The position numbers and the translations under genes are program-made. This document shows positions 51,115-60,035 of a stretch of DNA of 64,000 bases, in pieces. Origin of the DNA: Cyanobacteriota bacterium (lineage in GTDB: Bacteria; Cyanobacteriota; Cyanobacteriia; CACIAM-69d). Location: positions 257,876-321,875 of the forward strand of contig JAKRSF010000004.1 of the NCBI GenBank assembly GCA_022402445.1, read 5' to 3'. The notes under the pieces were generated by a model. That model saw only the letters and a program-made list of their open reading frames with translations. It ran no database searches and had not been told where the DNA came from. Each line of letters opens with the position of its first letter. The stretch's first letter is position 1.

Positions 51115-52950
51115 CTAGAAGTTCGTGCGGGATTGGTTGGCCGCCACCGCGCGATCGCACACCGTCGCCACCGCGATCGCGCCCAAATCCCCCGCCGATC
51201 GCGTCCGCACACTCAGGGCATTATTTTCCACCTCCTGCGCCCCCACGATCGCCATCACCGGCACCTTCTCCTTCTCCGCCGTCCGCACAATCTTGCCCAG
51301 GCGATCGCCCGACTGATCCACCTCCGCCCGAATTCCTAGCAAGCGCATCTGGGCCACCACCTCCTCCGCAAACGGACGGAAATCATCCCCCACCGGCAGC
51401 AAACGCACCTGCACCGGAGCCAGCCAGAACGGGAAATCCCCCGCATACTCCTCAATCAAAATGCCAATCAACCGCTCCAGTGACCCAAACGGAGCCCGGT
51501 GAATCATCACCGGCCGCTGACGGCTGCCATCTTCCGCCACATACTCCAACTCAAACCGCTCCGGCAGGTTGTAATCCACCTGCACCGTCCCCAACTGCCA
51601 CTCCCGCTCCAGGGCATCCCGGAAAATGAAATCCAGCTTCGGGCCATAGAACGCCGCCTCCCCCGGAGCCTCAAACGACTCCATCCCCAGGGTCGCAACC
51701 GCATTGCGAATCGCACTTTCCGCCTTATTCCACGCCTCATCCGAACCGATATATTTATCCGACGCCGGATCGCGGAAACTCAAGCGCGCCTTGAAATTCT
51801 TCAGTTGCAGATCCCCAAACACCGACAGGATCAGATCCACCACCTTCAAAAACTCATCCGCCAACTGATCCGGCCGCACAAACAGGTGGGAATCATCCAC
51901 CGTGAAGCCCCGCACCCGCGTCAGGCCCCCCAATTCCCCCGACTGCTCATAGCGGTAGACCGTCCCAAATTCCGCCAGCCGCATGGGCAGTTCCCGATAG
52001 GACCGCAGTTGATTCTTATAAATCTGGATGTGGAACGGACAGTTCATGGGCTTGAGCACAAACCCCTGTTCCGCCGCCGCCGATTCCGCATCCTCGGCCA
52101 TCATCGGGAACATATCTTCCTTGTAGTTCTGCCAATGGCCCGACACCTTAAAGAGGTCCACGCGGGCGATGTGGGGACTCACTACGGGCAGATAGCCCCG
52201 GGCCACCTGTTCCTTTTTGAGATAATCCTCCAGCAGGCTCCGCAGCAGGGTGCCCTTGGGGGTCCATAGGGGCAGGCCGGGGCCGACGGCATCGGCGAAG
52301 AGGAAGAGACCCAGTTCTTTGCCCAGTTTGCGGTGGTCGCGCTTGAGGGCTTCTTCCTTGCGGCGCTTGTATTCCGCGAGCTGTTCGGGGGTTTCCCAGG
52401 CGGTGCCGTAGATGCGCTGGAGTTGTTGGCGGTTGGCGTCCCCGCGCCAGTAGGCTCCGGCCACGGTTTCCAGTTCGATCGCCTTGGGGTTCAGGTCAGC
52501 GGTGGATTCAACGTGGGGACCGGCGCATAGATCCCACCATTGATCCCCCAGGTGGTAGAGGGTGATCGGTTCGGTTTTGATGTCGTCGAGGATTTCGAGT
52601 TTGTAGGGTTCGCCGAGGGCTTCGATGCGGCGGCGGGCTTCGTCGCGGGTGACCTCTTCGCGGATGACGGGGAGTTTTTTATTGATGATTTTGACCATCT
52701 CTTTTTTGATGGCCTTCAGGTCCGCTTCGGTGAAGGGTTCGGGGCTGTCGAAGTCGTAATAAAAACCGGATTCAATCCAGGGGCCGATGGTGACCTGCGC
52801 CTTGGGGAAGAGCCGCTGCACCGCCATGGCCATGACGTGGGAGGTGGTGTGGCGGATTTTTTTCAGGGTTTCCGATTCGCTGGTGCGCGGCAGGCTGATG
52901 GGGGCGGCGCTGGGGGAGTTTTGTTCGACTGCGGCGGGTTGTTGAACCAT
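51115..52950 (-). CDS. thrS: Threonyl-tRNA synthetase
   Basis: 611 residues. The N-terminal TGS domain is missing; the protein starts with a short linker and then the editing domain (HTTSH at 34-38, and CAGPH). The class II core follows, with MNCPFHIQIYKNQLRSYREL, FTVDDSHLF and RAPFGSLERLIGILIEEY, then the anticodon-binding domain. TGS-less ThrRS of this length is normal in cyanobacteria. It charges tRNA-Thr and edits Ser-tRNA-Thr. Confidence 0.96.
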   Translation of the reverse strand: MVQQPAAVEQNSPSAAPISLPRTSESETLKKIRHTTSHVMAMAVQRLFPKAQVTIGPWIESGFYYDFDSPEPFTEADLKAIKKEMVKIINKKLPVIREEVTRDEARRRIEALGEPYKLEILDDIKTEPITLYHLGDQWWDLCAGPHVESTADLNPKAIELETVAGAYWRGDANRQQLQRIYGTAWETPEQLAEYKRRKEEALKRDHRKLGKELGLFLFADAVGPGLPLWTPKGTLLRSLLEDYLKKEQVARGYLPVVSPHIARVDLFKVSGHWQNYKEDMFPMMAEDAESAAAEQGFVLKPMNCPFHIQIYKNQLRSYRELPMRLAEFGTVYRYEQSGELGGLTRVRGFTVDDSHLFVRPDQLADEFLKVVDLILSVFGDLQLKNFKARLSFRDPASDKYIGSDEAWNKAESAIRNAVATLGMESFEAPGEAAFYGPKLDFIFRDALEREWQLGTVQVDYNLPERFELEYVAEDGSRQRPVMIHRAPFGSLERLIGILIEEYAGDFPFWLAPVQVRLLPVGDDFRPFAEEVVAQMRLLGIRAEVDQSGDRLGKIVRTAEKEKVPVMAIVGAQEVENNALSVRTRSAGDLGAIAVATVCDRAVAANQSRTNF

Positions 52951-53166
52951 GGATTTCGCGTCCCTGTGGTGGTCTCTTGTCCCGATGGCGGGGGGCGGCT
53001 AAGGCTTGCGATTCTATCCTAACGGGGGGCGGGGGCGGCGGGCGCGATCGCGATTTTGGCGCGGGAATGGTTTTCGAGGCGGTTTCCTGGGTAGTTTGTT
53101 AGGGGGTTTAAGTTTTTCTTAACTTTCTAACGTTGACGGATCTGGCGGCTTTGGAGGGCGATCGCG

Positions 53167-54165
53167 ATGGGTGAGCAGAGGTGGGTGGAGGAGGAGGCGT
53201 CGGAGGTGCTGCGGACTTTGGAGTCGCGCCCGTGGTTTTCGTGGCAGCGATCGATGTTGCAGTTGCGCGGGTCGGTGCTGCCGTCGATTTGGCGGCGGGT
53301 GCTGGGGATGACGCTATATGCGGTGGTGATTGTGCTGGCGGATCAGCGGGGCTACCGGGTGGATTTGCCGGTGCTGGGGAATTTGATCCCGAGTATTGTG
53401 CTGGGTTTGCTGCTGGTGTTCCGCACGAATACGGCCTATGACCGGTTCTGGGAGGGGCGCAAAATCTGGGGCAGTTTGCTGAGTACGGCGCGGCTGCTGG
53501 TGCGGAATATGAACTTTGTGGTGCGGACGACGGAGGAGGGCGATCGCGCGGAAAAGGTGGCCTATATGCGGATGGTGCCAGCGTTGATCGCGGCCATTAA
53601 GCACCATTTACGGGGGGAGCCGTTGTCCCCGGCGGTGGTGGCGCGGGTGGTGCGGCGATCGCCCCAGGGTGGGCCGGATGGGTCGGAGTTGATGCCGCTA
53701 GATCTGATGAATGGTTTGGCGGATTATTTCCAGCGGCTCTATGAGGGGAAGCGCATCGATGCCCATGTGTTTGTGGAATTGAACCGCCATTTAGATGGTT
53801 TGACGTTGGATTTGGGGCGCACCCAGCGGATTTTGCGGACGCCGCTGCCCCATGCCTATGCGGTTCACCTGAAGCATTTGCTGTTGATCTATTGCCTGAC
53901 GTTGCCGTTCCAATTTGTGGGGGCTTTGGGGTGGTCTACGGTTCCGGCGGTGGGGATTATTAGTTTTGCGCTGTTGGGGATTGAGGAGATTGGCCAGGAG
54001 ATCGAAAATCCCTTTGGCTATGATGCGAATGATCTGCCGCTGGATGAGTTTTGTCGGCTGCTGAGGCTGGATGTGGAGCGGTTGATTGAGTATGGGGAGT
54101 TGCCGATGGGGGATGGGCTGCCGTTGCCGTCGCCTCGGGCGGATCTGCCATCACTAAGGTCTTAG
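53167..54165 (+). CDS. Bestrophin family ion channel
   Basis: 332 residues with four hydrophobic segments (VLGMTLYAVVIVLADQRG; LIPSIVLGLLLVFRTN; YAVHLKHLLLIYCLTLPF; VPAVGIISFALLGIEEIG). The bacterial bestrophin motifs NTAYDRFWEGRKIWGSL and EIENPFGYDANDLPLDEFC are present. Bacterial relatives are pentameric anion or cation channels; plant and algal versions move Cl- or HCO3- across thylakoids. The product here could serve either membrane. Confidence 0.93.
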   Translation: MGEQRWVEEEASEVLRTLESRPWFSWQRSMLQLRGSVLPSIWRRVLGMTLYAVVIVLADQRGYRVDLPVLGNLIPSIVLGLLLVFRTNTAYDRFWEGRKIWGSLLSTARLLVRNMNFVVRTTEEGDRAEKVAYMRMVPALIAAIKHHLRGEPLSPAVVARVVRRSPQGGPDGSELMPLDLMNGLADYFQRLYEGKRIDAHVFVELNRHLDGLTLDLGRTQRILRTPLPHAYAVHLKHLLLIYCLTLPFQFVGALGWSTVPAVGIISFALLGIEEIGQEIENPFGYDANDLPLDEFCRLLRLDVERLIEYGELPMGDGLPLPSPRADLPSLRS

Positions 54166-54212
54166 GTCGGGGTTGATTGGACTGGTGGGGCGGGGGGCTG
54201 AAGCTTCTTGTC

Positions 54213-54457
54213 TCAGGGGTTGGTGAGGTCGTTGAGCGATCGCCCCAAATACAGTTCTAAAAAGTCGCGGGCGGCGTCAGGATTGAGGACCATCAGGGCA
54301 TCAACGATCTTGGGGATCGCATCGCCGGTCGGATCGCGTGTTTCGTGGAACCAGTTGCCAACGGTGCCGCGCGATATGCCCATGGTGACGGCTAGGCGGT
54401 TTTGCGGGATGCGGTGACGGATGAGGAGGTTCTGAGGGCGTTGCCTGCTTTTCCCAT
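54213..54457 (-). pseudogene. Frameshifted copy of the small HTH gene
   Basis: ATG 54457 opens MGKAGNALR and then runs to a TAG. Shifting frame by one base after codon 9 restores NLLIRHRIPQNRLAVTMGIS, then a full-length HTH protein to the TGA at 54213-54215 (ending LYLGRSLNDLTNP). Aligned to the intact neighbour at 54464-54709, exactly one base is missing at the Arg9 codon. The two genes are tandem, 6 bases apart. Confidence 0.8.
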
Positions 54458-54463
54458 GGCCGT

Positions 54464-54709
54464 CTAGAGGTTATTGAGTTCTTCGAGCGATCGCCCGAGG
54501 TAAAGCTCGACAAAATCACGGGCGGCGGCAGGATTAATCGCTATCAGGGCATCGACGATCCTGGGAATCGCTTCAGCCGCAGGATCACGGGATTCCGAAA
54601 ACCAATGATTAACCGTTGAGCGGTTAACTTCCATCACGACAGCAAGGCGATTTTGCGAAATGCCGTGGTTTTGGAGCACGTAGCGGAGCGAGTGACCAGC
54701 TTTTCCCAT
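54464..54709 (-). CDS. Small helix-turn-helix regulator
   Basis: 81 codons from ATG 54709, starting MGKAGHSLRYVLQNHGISQN. The Xre-like helix-turn-helix is RLAVVMEVNRSTVNHWFSES, followed by PRIVDALIAINPAAARDFVELYLG. I associate this short MGKAG...LYLG family with cyanobacteria. It is divergent from the small gene and restriction-modification gene, an arrangement reminiscent of C (controller) proteins. Control of that locus is inference only. An extended frame upstream to 54787 is less likely. Confidence 0.8.
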   Translation of the reverse strand: MGKAGHSLRYVLQNHGISQNRLAVVMEVNRSTVNHWFSESRDPAAEAIPRIVDALIAINPAAARDFVELYLGRSLEELNNL

Positions 54710-54834
54710 CGCCCCATCGTCCCAAAGCTGCATATCGGCGTAAAGATTTGCGATCGGAAACAGTGCAATGCTTCCAATTGGAATCATCTCAGCCTAAGAT
54801 CGTGCTTGCAATTGGAACCATTAAGGGCACGGTT

Positions 54835-55086
54835 ATGGACGATTCGAGGATAGAAGCGCCTGTTGATCGCGATTTGCTGACGGAAGTGAGTCGGTTGGAT
54901 AGTCGCTATAACCGGTTGGTGTTGGTGGGCGAGGTGGCTTGGGTGGAGGGGATTATGAAATTGCTGCACCGGCTGCGGGTGGGGGAGATTGGCCTGTGGA
55001 GTCCGCCGGTGGCGACGGGGCGACCGGGGCAGGTGTTGCGGATTTTGGCGCGGCCCCTTTCGCGCGATCGCCCTTGCGATAATTGA
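54835..55086 (+). CDS. Small protein of unknown function upstream of the restriction-modification gene
   Basis: 83 residues from ATG 54835 (MDDSRIEAPVDRDLLTEVSR). It has VSRLDSRYNRLVLVGEVAWV, EGIMKLLHRLRVGEIGLWSP and a basic tail. It looks like a small soluble alpha/beta protein with no recognised motif. It ends 28 bases before the restriction-modification start and is probably in the same operon. Confidence 0.6.
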   Translation: MDDSRIEAPVDRDLLTEVSRLDSRYNRLVLVGEVAWVEGIMKLLHRLRVGEIGLWSPPVATGRPGQVLRILARPLSRDRPCDN

Positions 55087-55114
55087 TGGATCTGACCGGC
55101 TGGGGGAGATGGGT

Positions 55115-58100
55115 ATGGATGCGATCGCGACGGCTATAGCGAATTATTTGAAGGCGCTGCACGCGAACCGGGCGACGGGGGCCACGGTGGCGGAAACGAC
55201 CCACTATCCGGCGCTGCAAACGCTGCTGGATGCGATCGGGGCGGATCTGAAACCGGCGGTGCGCTGCATTGTGGGCCTGAGTAATCAGGGGGCGGGGATG
55301 CCGGATGGGGGGCTGTTTGTGGCGTCGCAGTTCGCGAAGGGGGAGGCGCTGCCGCAAAATCCTGCCCAGCCGGAGCGGGGGGTGATCGAGGCGAAGGGGG
55401 TGGGGGCGGATGTGCGGAAGGTGGCGCGATCGGAGCAGGTCAAAAAGTATTGGCTGACCTATCGCCAGGTGCTGGTGACGAGTTTCCGGGAGTTTCTGTT
55501 GGTGGGGGAGGTGGACGATCGCCAGACGGTTTTGGAGTCGTTTAGTTTTGCGCCGACGGTGGATGCGTTTTGGCAGTTGGCGGCGAATCCGCGATCGCTC
55601 CCGAAGGAAACGGCTGAACAGTTTGTTGAGTTTATTAAACGGGTGATGCTTTCGCGGGCCAAGATCGCGACGCCGGAGCAGGTGGCGTGGTTTTTGGCGT
55701 CCTATGCGCGGGATGCGCGATCGCGGATTGAGGCGGCGGAGGTGGATGGGCCGTTGCCGATCTTGATCAAGATTCGGGAAAGTTTTGAGGCGGGTTTGGG
55801 GATTCAGTTTGACCGCGATCGCGGCGATCGCTTTTTCCGCTCGACGTTGGTGCAGACGTTGTTCTATGGCATTTTTTCGGCGTGGGTAATCTGGCATCGA
55901 GAGCGGGATGGGCGACCGAGCGATTTTTCTTGGGACATATCCTGGCGATATTTACAGGTGCCCGTGCTGCAATCGCTATTTCACAAATTAAGTGATCCAA
56001 TAATTCTTGAAACCCTAGATCTTGTTGAGCTGTTTGATCGGACGGCTAGTGTTTTAAATCGGGTGGTGCGCTCCGAGTTTTTTAGTCAGTTTGAGGATTC
56101 TAAGGCGGTTCAATATTTCTATGAGCCTTTTCTAGAGGCGTTTGATCCAGTCCTACGGAAAGAGTTTGGGGTATGGTACACGCCGCCGGAAGTGGTGCGC
56201 TACATGGTGGAACGGGTTGATCGTGTTTTGCGCGAGGAACTCGGTTGCAAAGATGGGCTAGCAAATCCCGATGTTTATGTGCTTGATCCCTGCTGTGGAA
56301 CGGGGGCTTATTTGGTGGCGGTCATCGAGAAAATTGCTGAGACTTTGGCCCTTAAAACAGATGATGGGGCCATAGGTTCCCTGGAGGGAATGACGGATGA
56401 GAAACAAAGCTTAAAGGAGATTGTATTAAATCGGATTTTTGGTTTTGAGCTGTTAACGGCACCTTTCACAATTGCCCATTTACAAATTGCGCTGAAGTTG
56501 AATGAGTTTGGTGATCCCCTATCGCTGCATCGTCAGGGACGGGAGCGTGTGAGCATTTTTCTAACCAATGCGCTGACGGGCTGGGTGCAGTCGGTAGATG
56601 TAGAGCAACGCAGTTTAGAGTTTATGACTGCGTTCGAGCAGGAACGGGATGCGGCAGATAAAATCAAGCAGAAACAGCCAATTCTTGTCGTTATAGGAAA
56701 TCCGCCCTACAACAGTTTTGCGGGAATTGCTGTTGATGAGGAGCGAGAGCTGTCGGAAGCCTACCGAACGGTTCAGAAGGTTGCAAAACCCCAGGGGCAG
56801 GGGCTCAATGATTTGTATGTGCGCTTCTTTCGGATGGCGGAGCGGCGAATTGTTGAACAGACTCAGCGCGGAATTGTTTGTTTCATTTCCAATTATTCCT
56901 GGCTGGATGGACTGTCGTTTACGGGAATGCGAGAGCGCTATCTCAATTCATTTGATCGAATCTACATCGACAATCTCAACGGCGATAAGTACGCAACGGG
57001 CAAGATGACGCCGGATGGTCAGCCGGATCCAAGTGTGTTTTCAACGGACTGGAATCGAGAAGGAATTCAGGTGGGAACTGCGGTTGCTTTACTGTTAAAG
57101 AAGCGAGAACAGGAAGATTCAAAGCGTAAATTTGCGGAGATTCTTTACCGAGACTTTTGGGGAAAGTCGAAACTGAAAGACTTAGAATGTGAAGTAAAAC
57201 CTTCACGAGTCAGAAAATATTTAAGAATCAAGCCAAGTCTCAATTTAGGTTTGCCATTCAAATCAAAATCTGTTACAGCAAATTATTTTGACTGGCCCTT
57301 GCTCGTTGAAATTTTTCCTTTGTCTTTCCCCGGAGTTAAAACGAGCAGAGATGATGGACTGATAGACATCGATAGAGCAAACCTAGTGGAGAGAATTAGC
57401 AAGTATTTCTCAGAAGAGATCAGCGATCAGGAAATGTTGGCAATGTCTCCAACTTTGATGAATGACGCATCTCGTTTCAATGCAAGAGAAACGCGCAATT
57501 TTCTAAAAAGCAGAGGTGTAATTGAAGAGAACTTTATTTTGTATTGCTATCGACCTTTTGATCTTCGCTTCTTGTATTGGGAGCCAGAAACAAAGCTCCT
57601 AGACGAGAAAAGGAAAGAATATCGTGAATTAATTTGCCCCGAAAACATATGGATTTGCGCTGCGCAAAAACATCGTCGTTCTTTTGATCCCCCAATCATT
57701 TCACGAAATATTTCATCCTTGCATGTAATTGAAAGAGGAGCAAATATATTTCCCTTGAAAAGGAAGCCAATCACAGAAGGAAAGATATTTGGTGACAAAG
57801 AATTAACTTGGAATATTTCTCTAAAAACAAAAGAATACTGCTCTTTAGAAAAGATTGAAGATCTCTTCTTTCATGTTGCATCTGTGCTTTATGCCGTTAA
57901 GTACAGAACTGAAAATAGTGATGTATTGAAGCAAGATTGGCCGCGTATTCCATTGCCTAATGATCGCGCCCTGCTGCAACAATCTGCCGAACTCGGGCAA
58001 CGCATCGCCCATCTTCTCGACCCCGAAACCCCCATCCCCGGCATCACTAGCGGCACCGTCGAACCCCCATACCGCGCGATCGCCATCCCCACCACCACCC

Positions 58101-58531
58101 ACGGCAACACCATCAAAGGCGACGACCTAATCCTCAGCGCCAACTGGGGCAACGGCGGCAACGGCAAACCCGTCATGCCCGGAAAAGGCAAAGCCATCAA
58201 CCGTCCCTATACCTCCCAAGAACAGGAACTCATGGGCGACAACGCGATCGCCCTTCTCGGCAGCACCACCTACGACATTCACCTCAACGAAACAACCTAT
58301 TGGAAGAACATCCCCGAGCGCGTTTGGAAATACACCATTGGCGGCTATCAAGTCCTCAAAAAATGGCTGAGTTATCGGGATCAAAAAGTCCTAGGACGCC
58401 CCCTAAAACCCGCCGAAGTACGCCACCTACTCGACACCGCCCGCCGCATCAGCGCCATCATTTTGCTCGAACCCGACCTCGACGCCAACTACGAAGCCAT
58501 CAAACAAAATCCCTACCCCTGGCCCAAATAG
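55115..58531 (+). CDS. Single-chain restriction-modification enzyme (nuclease-methyltransferase-specificity, Type IIG with Type ISP C-terminus)
   Basis: 1138 residues from ATG 55115, chosen for a GGGGGAG site 6 bases upstream; an ATG two codons earlier is possible. Residues 1-110 have a PD-(D/E)XK-like nuclease (AETTHYPAL, PD at 63-64, IEAKG with E92 and K94). A helical linker follows. The N6-adenine methyltransferase has DPCCGTGAYL (D391) and GNPPYNSF (N529-Y532). The C-terminus has the Type ISP specificity signature WKYTIGGYQVLKKWLSYRD. No helicase is present, so it is Type IIG-like. The 3' half before 57960 is AT-rich and HIP1-free. Confidence 0.9.
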   Translation: MDAIATAIANYLKALHANRATGATVAETTHYPALQTLLDAIGADLKPAVRCIVGLSNQGAGMPDGGLFVASQFAKGEALPQNPAQPERGVIEAKGVGADVRKVARSEQVKKYWLTYRQVLVTSFREFLLVGEVDDRQTVLESFSFAPTVDAFWQLAANPRSLPKETAEQFVEFIKRVMLSRAKIATPEQVAWFLASYARDARSRIEAAEVDGPLPILIKIRESFEAGLGIQFDRDRGDRFFRSTLVQTLFYGIFSAWVIWHRERDGRPSDFSWDISWRYLQVPVLQSLFHKLSDPIILETLDLVELFDRTASVLNRVVRSEFFSQFEDSKAVQYFYEPFLEAFDPVLRKEFGVWYTPPEVVRYMVERVDRVLREELGCKDGLANPDVYVLDPCCGTGAYLVAVIEKIAETLALKTDDGAIGSLEGMTDEKQSLKEIVLNRIFGFELLTAPFTIAHLQIALKLNEFGDPLSLHRQGRERVSIFLTNALTGWVQSVDVEQRSLEFMTAFEQERDAADKIKQKQPILVVIGNPPYNSFAGIAVDEERELSEAYRTVQKVAKPQGQGLNDLYVRFFRMAERRIVEQTQRGIVCFISNYSWLDGLSFTGMRERYLNSFDRIYIDNLNGDKYATGKMTPDGQPDPSVFSTDWNREGIQVGTAVALLLKKREQEDSKRKFAEILYRDFWGKSKLKDLECEVKPSRVRKYLRIKPSLNLGLPFKSKSVTANYFDWPLLVEIFPLSFPGVKTSRDDGLIDIDRANLVERISKYFSEEISDQEMLAMSPTLMNDASRFNARETRNFLKSRGVIEENFILYCYRPFDLRFLYWEPETKLLDEKRKEYRELICPENIWICAAQKHRRSFDPPIISRNISSLHVIERGANIFPLKRKPITEGKIFGDKELTWNISLKTKEYCSLEKIEDLFFHVASVLYAVKYRTENSDVLKQDWPRIPLPNDRALLQQSAELGQRIAHLLDPETPIPGITSGTVEPPYRAIAIPTTTHGNTIKGDDLILSANWGNGGNGKPVMPGKGKAINRPYTSQEQELMGDNAIALLGSTTYDIHLNETTYWKNIPERVWKYTIGGYQVLKKWLSYRDQKVLGRPLKPAEVRHLLDTARRISAIILLEPDLDANYEAIKQNPYPWPK

Positions 58532-58542
58532 GTCATGCAAAA

Positions 58543-59124
58543 ATGCAAACCGCCAAGCTAACCCTCGCCCCCTGGACCGTCGAAGACTATCACCGGATGA
58601 TCGCCGCAGGCATCCTAGACGATCGCGCCGTCGAACTAATTGAAGGGCAAATCTACGCCATGGTCCCCGAAGGTCCAGAACACGCCTACAGCGAACAAAC
58701 CCTCGCCGATCGCTTCCGTCAACTGCTACGCGATCGCGCCTGCATCCGCGAAGACAAACCCATCACCCTCGCCAACACCGACTCCGAACCCGAGCCCGAC
58801 ATCGCGATCGCGCGCGGCACCCCCCTCGACTACGCCTACCGCCACCCTAGCGCCGCCGACCTGCTCCTGATCGTTGAAATCGCCAACACCACCCTGCGAA
58901 CCGACCTAACCCGAAAACGCGACCTCTACGCCCGCGCAGGCATCCCCGAATATTGGGTCGTGGATCTACAAAGCCGCCGCCTCGAAATCTTCCGCAACCC
59001 CGACGGCACCACCTACCGCGATCGCCAAACCATCACCAGCGAAACCGATCGCACAATCGCCCCCCTCGCCTTCCCCGATACCGCGATCGCCCTCGCCGAC
59101 ATCCTGCCGCCGCCCCTTCCGTAA
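58543..59124 (+). CDS. Uma2 family endonuclease-like protein
   Basis: 193 residues from ATG 58543, 11 bases after the restriction-modification gene. It has LTLAPWTVEDYHRMIAAGIL, EPDIAIARG, the acidic VEIANTTLRTDLTRKRDLYA and GIPEYWVVDLQSRRLEIFRN, a complete Uma2 core. It is probably co-transcribed with the upstream enzyme. Whether it takes part in restriction is unknown. Confidence 0.9.
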   Translation: MQTAKLTLAPWTVEDYHRMIAAGILDDRAVELIEGQIYAMVPEGPEHAYSEQTLADRFRQLLRDRACIREDKPITLANTDSEPEPDIAIARGTPLDYAYRHPSAADLLLIVEIANTTLRTDLTRKRDLYARAGIPEYWVVDLQSRRLEIFRNPDGTTYRDRQTITSETDRTIAPLAFPDTAIALADILPPPLP

Positions 59125-59129
59125 CCCCC

Positions 59130-59150
59130 TTCGCAACGCAATATTGCGAA
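59130..59150. promoter_or_regulatory. Palindromic candidate operator before the DUF2605 gene
   Basis: TTCGCAA (59130-59136) and TTGCGAA (59144-59150) form a perfect inverted repeat with a 7-base spacer. The inner CGCAATATTGCG (59137-59148) is itself a perfect palindrome. A TAAGAT at 59164-59169 may be the -10 box of the following gene, so a regulator could bind next to it. A bidirectional terminator role is less likely because T-runs are absent. Confidence 0.45.
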
Positions 59151-59203
59151 ACGTAAATTGCGTTAAGATTAGGGAAAGCCGTACGCTGATAACCACGCCG
59201 CGC

Positions 59204-59542
59204 ATGTCCACGCCCCTGCCGTCTGAGCCCAACCTTCTGAAGGCCGTCTTAGAACCGCTCCTGGAGGATTTTCAGCACTGGTTCGGGCGATCGCGATCGC
59301 TCCTAGAGTCCGAGCAACTGTCCTTCCTGAGTGTGGAACAGCAGCACCAGATCCTAGAGCGCATCCGCCAAGCCCAGCAGGAAGTGAGCGCCGCCCAGAT
59401 CATGTTTCGGGCCACGGGAGCCCAGGTGGGGGTCGAAACCCGCACCATCATGCCCTGGCACCAACTGCTGACGGAATGCTGGCAGGTGGCCATGCGCTAC
59501 CGCGCGGAGCAGGCGATCGCCGCCGATCCAACGGCCCAGTAG
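59204..59542 (+). CDS. DUF2605 domain-containing protein
   Basis: 112 residues from ATG 59204. EPNLLKAVLEPLLEDFQHWF, LSVEQQHQILERIRQAQQEV and PWHQLLTECWQVAMRYRAEQ match the cyanobacteria-specific DUF2605 family. No function is known. It pairs with the DUF2973 gene, a common arrangement. Confidence 0.9.
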   Translation: MSTPLPSEPNLLKAVLEPLLEDFQHWFGRSRSLLESEQLSFLSVEQQHQILERIRQAQQEVSAAQIMFRATGAQVGVETRTIMPWHQLLTECWQVAMRYRAEQAIAADPTAQ

Positions 59543-59636
59543 TCCAATCCAGCTTGAGTCCGGTTTGAGTCAATCGTTGAGTCGATGGCCCCAGGGCCGT
59601 CTGAGCGCGCCCCGAGGGGACCGGTCGCGAGGCGCG

Positions 59637-59984
59637 ATGAACCCATCTCATAGGAAGAGATCCATCGTGTTGCACCTGTTGTACCTGTTGGCATTTACGC
59701 TGTTGGCCTTCATTGCGGTGGGCAATCTCATCCGCAATATCCTGCGGCTCGGGCGCGATGCGGGCCGCAATCCGGCGACGATGACGGATAGTCCGAATCC
59801 AATGCCGCGATCGCAGTTCGTTGGGCCAATCCATCCGGAAATGCTGGACGATCGCGGTCAGCCGATCCGGGAGCCGCTGCTGGTGATGAAATCCATCTCC
59901 TTAGAAGATGCCCGCGATCGCCTCAAGTCGCTGTATGAGGCATCCCCCAGCGCAGCGCCCGACGAGCGTGAAGAAAATTCTTAA
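59637..59984 (+). CDS. DUF2973 domain-containing membrane protein
   Basis: 115 residues if ATG 59637 is used. A GTG at 59667 gives the family-typical MLHLLYLLAFTLLAFIAVGN start, and either is possible. One membrane helix is followed by GNLIRNILRLGRDAG, HPEMLDDRGQPIREPLLVMK and SLEDARDRLKSLYEASP, the DUF2973 signature. The family is cyanobacteria-specific with unknown function. Confidence 0.88.
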   Translation: MNPSHRKRSIVLHLLYLLAFTLLAFIAVGNLIRNILRLGRDAGRNPATMTDSPNPMPRSQFVGPIHPEMLDDRGQPIREPLLVMKSISLEDARDRLKSLYEASPSAAPDEREENS

Positions 59985-60035
59985 TTTCTGAACTTTTGCC
60001 ACCGTTCCCCAGGAACGCGATCGCCGCTTCAGCCC

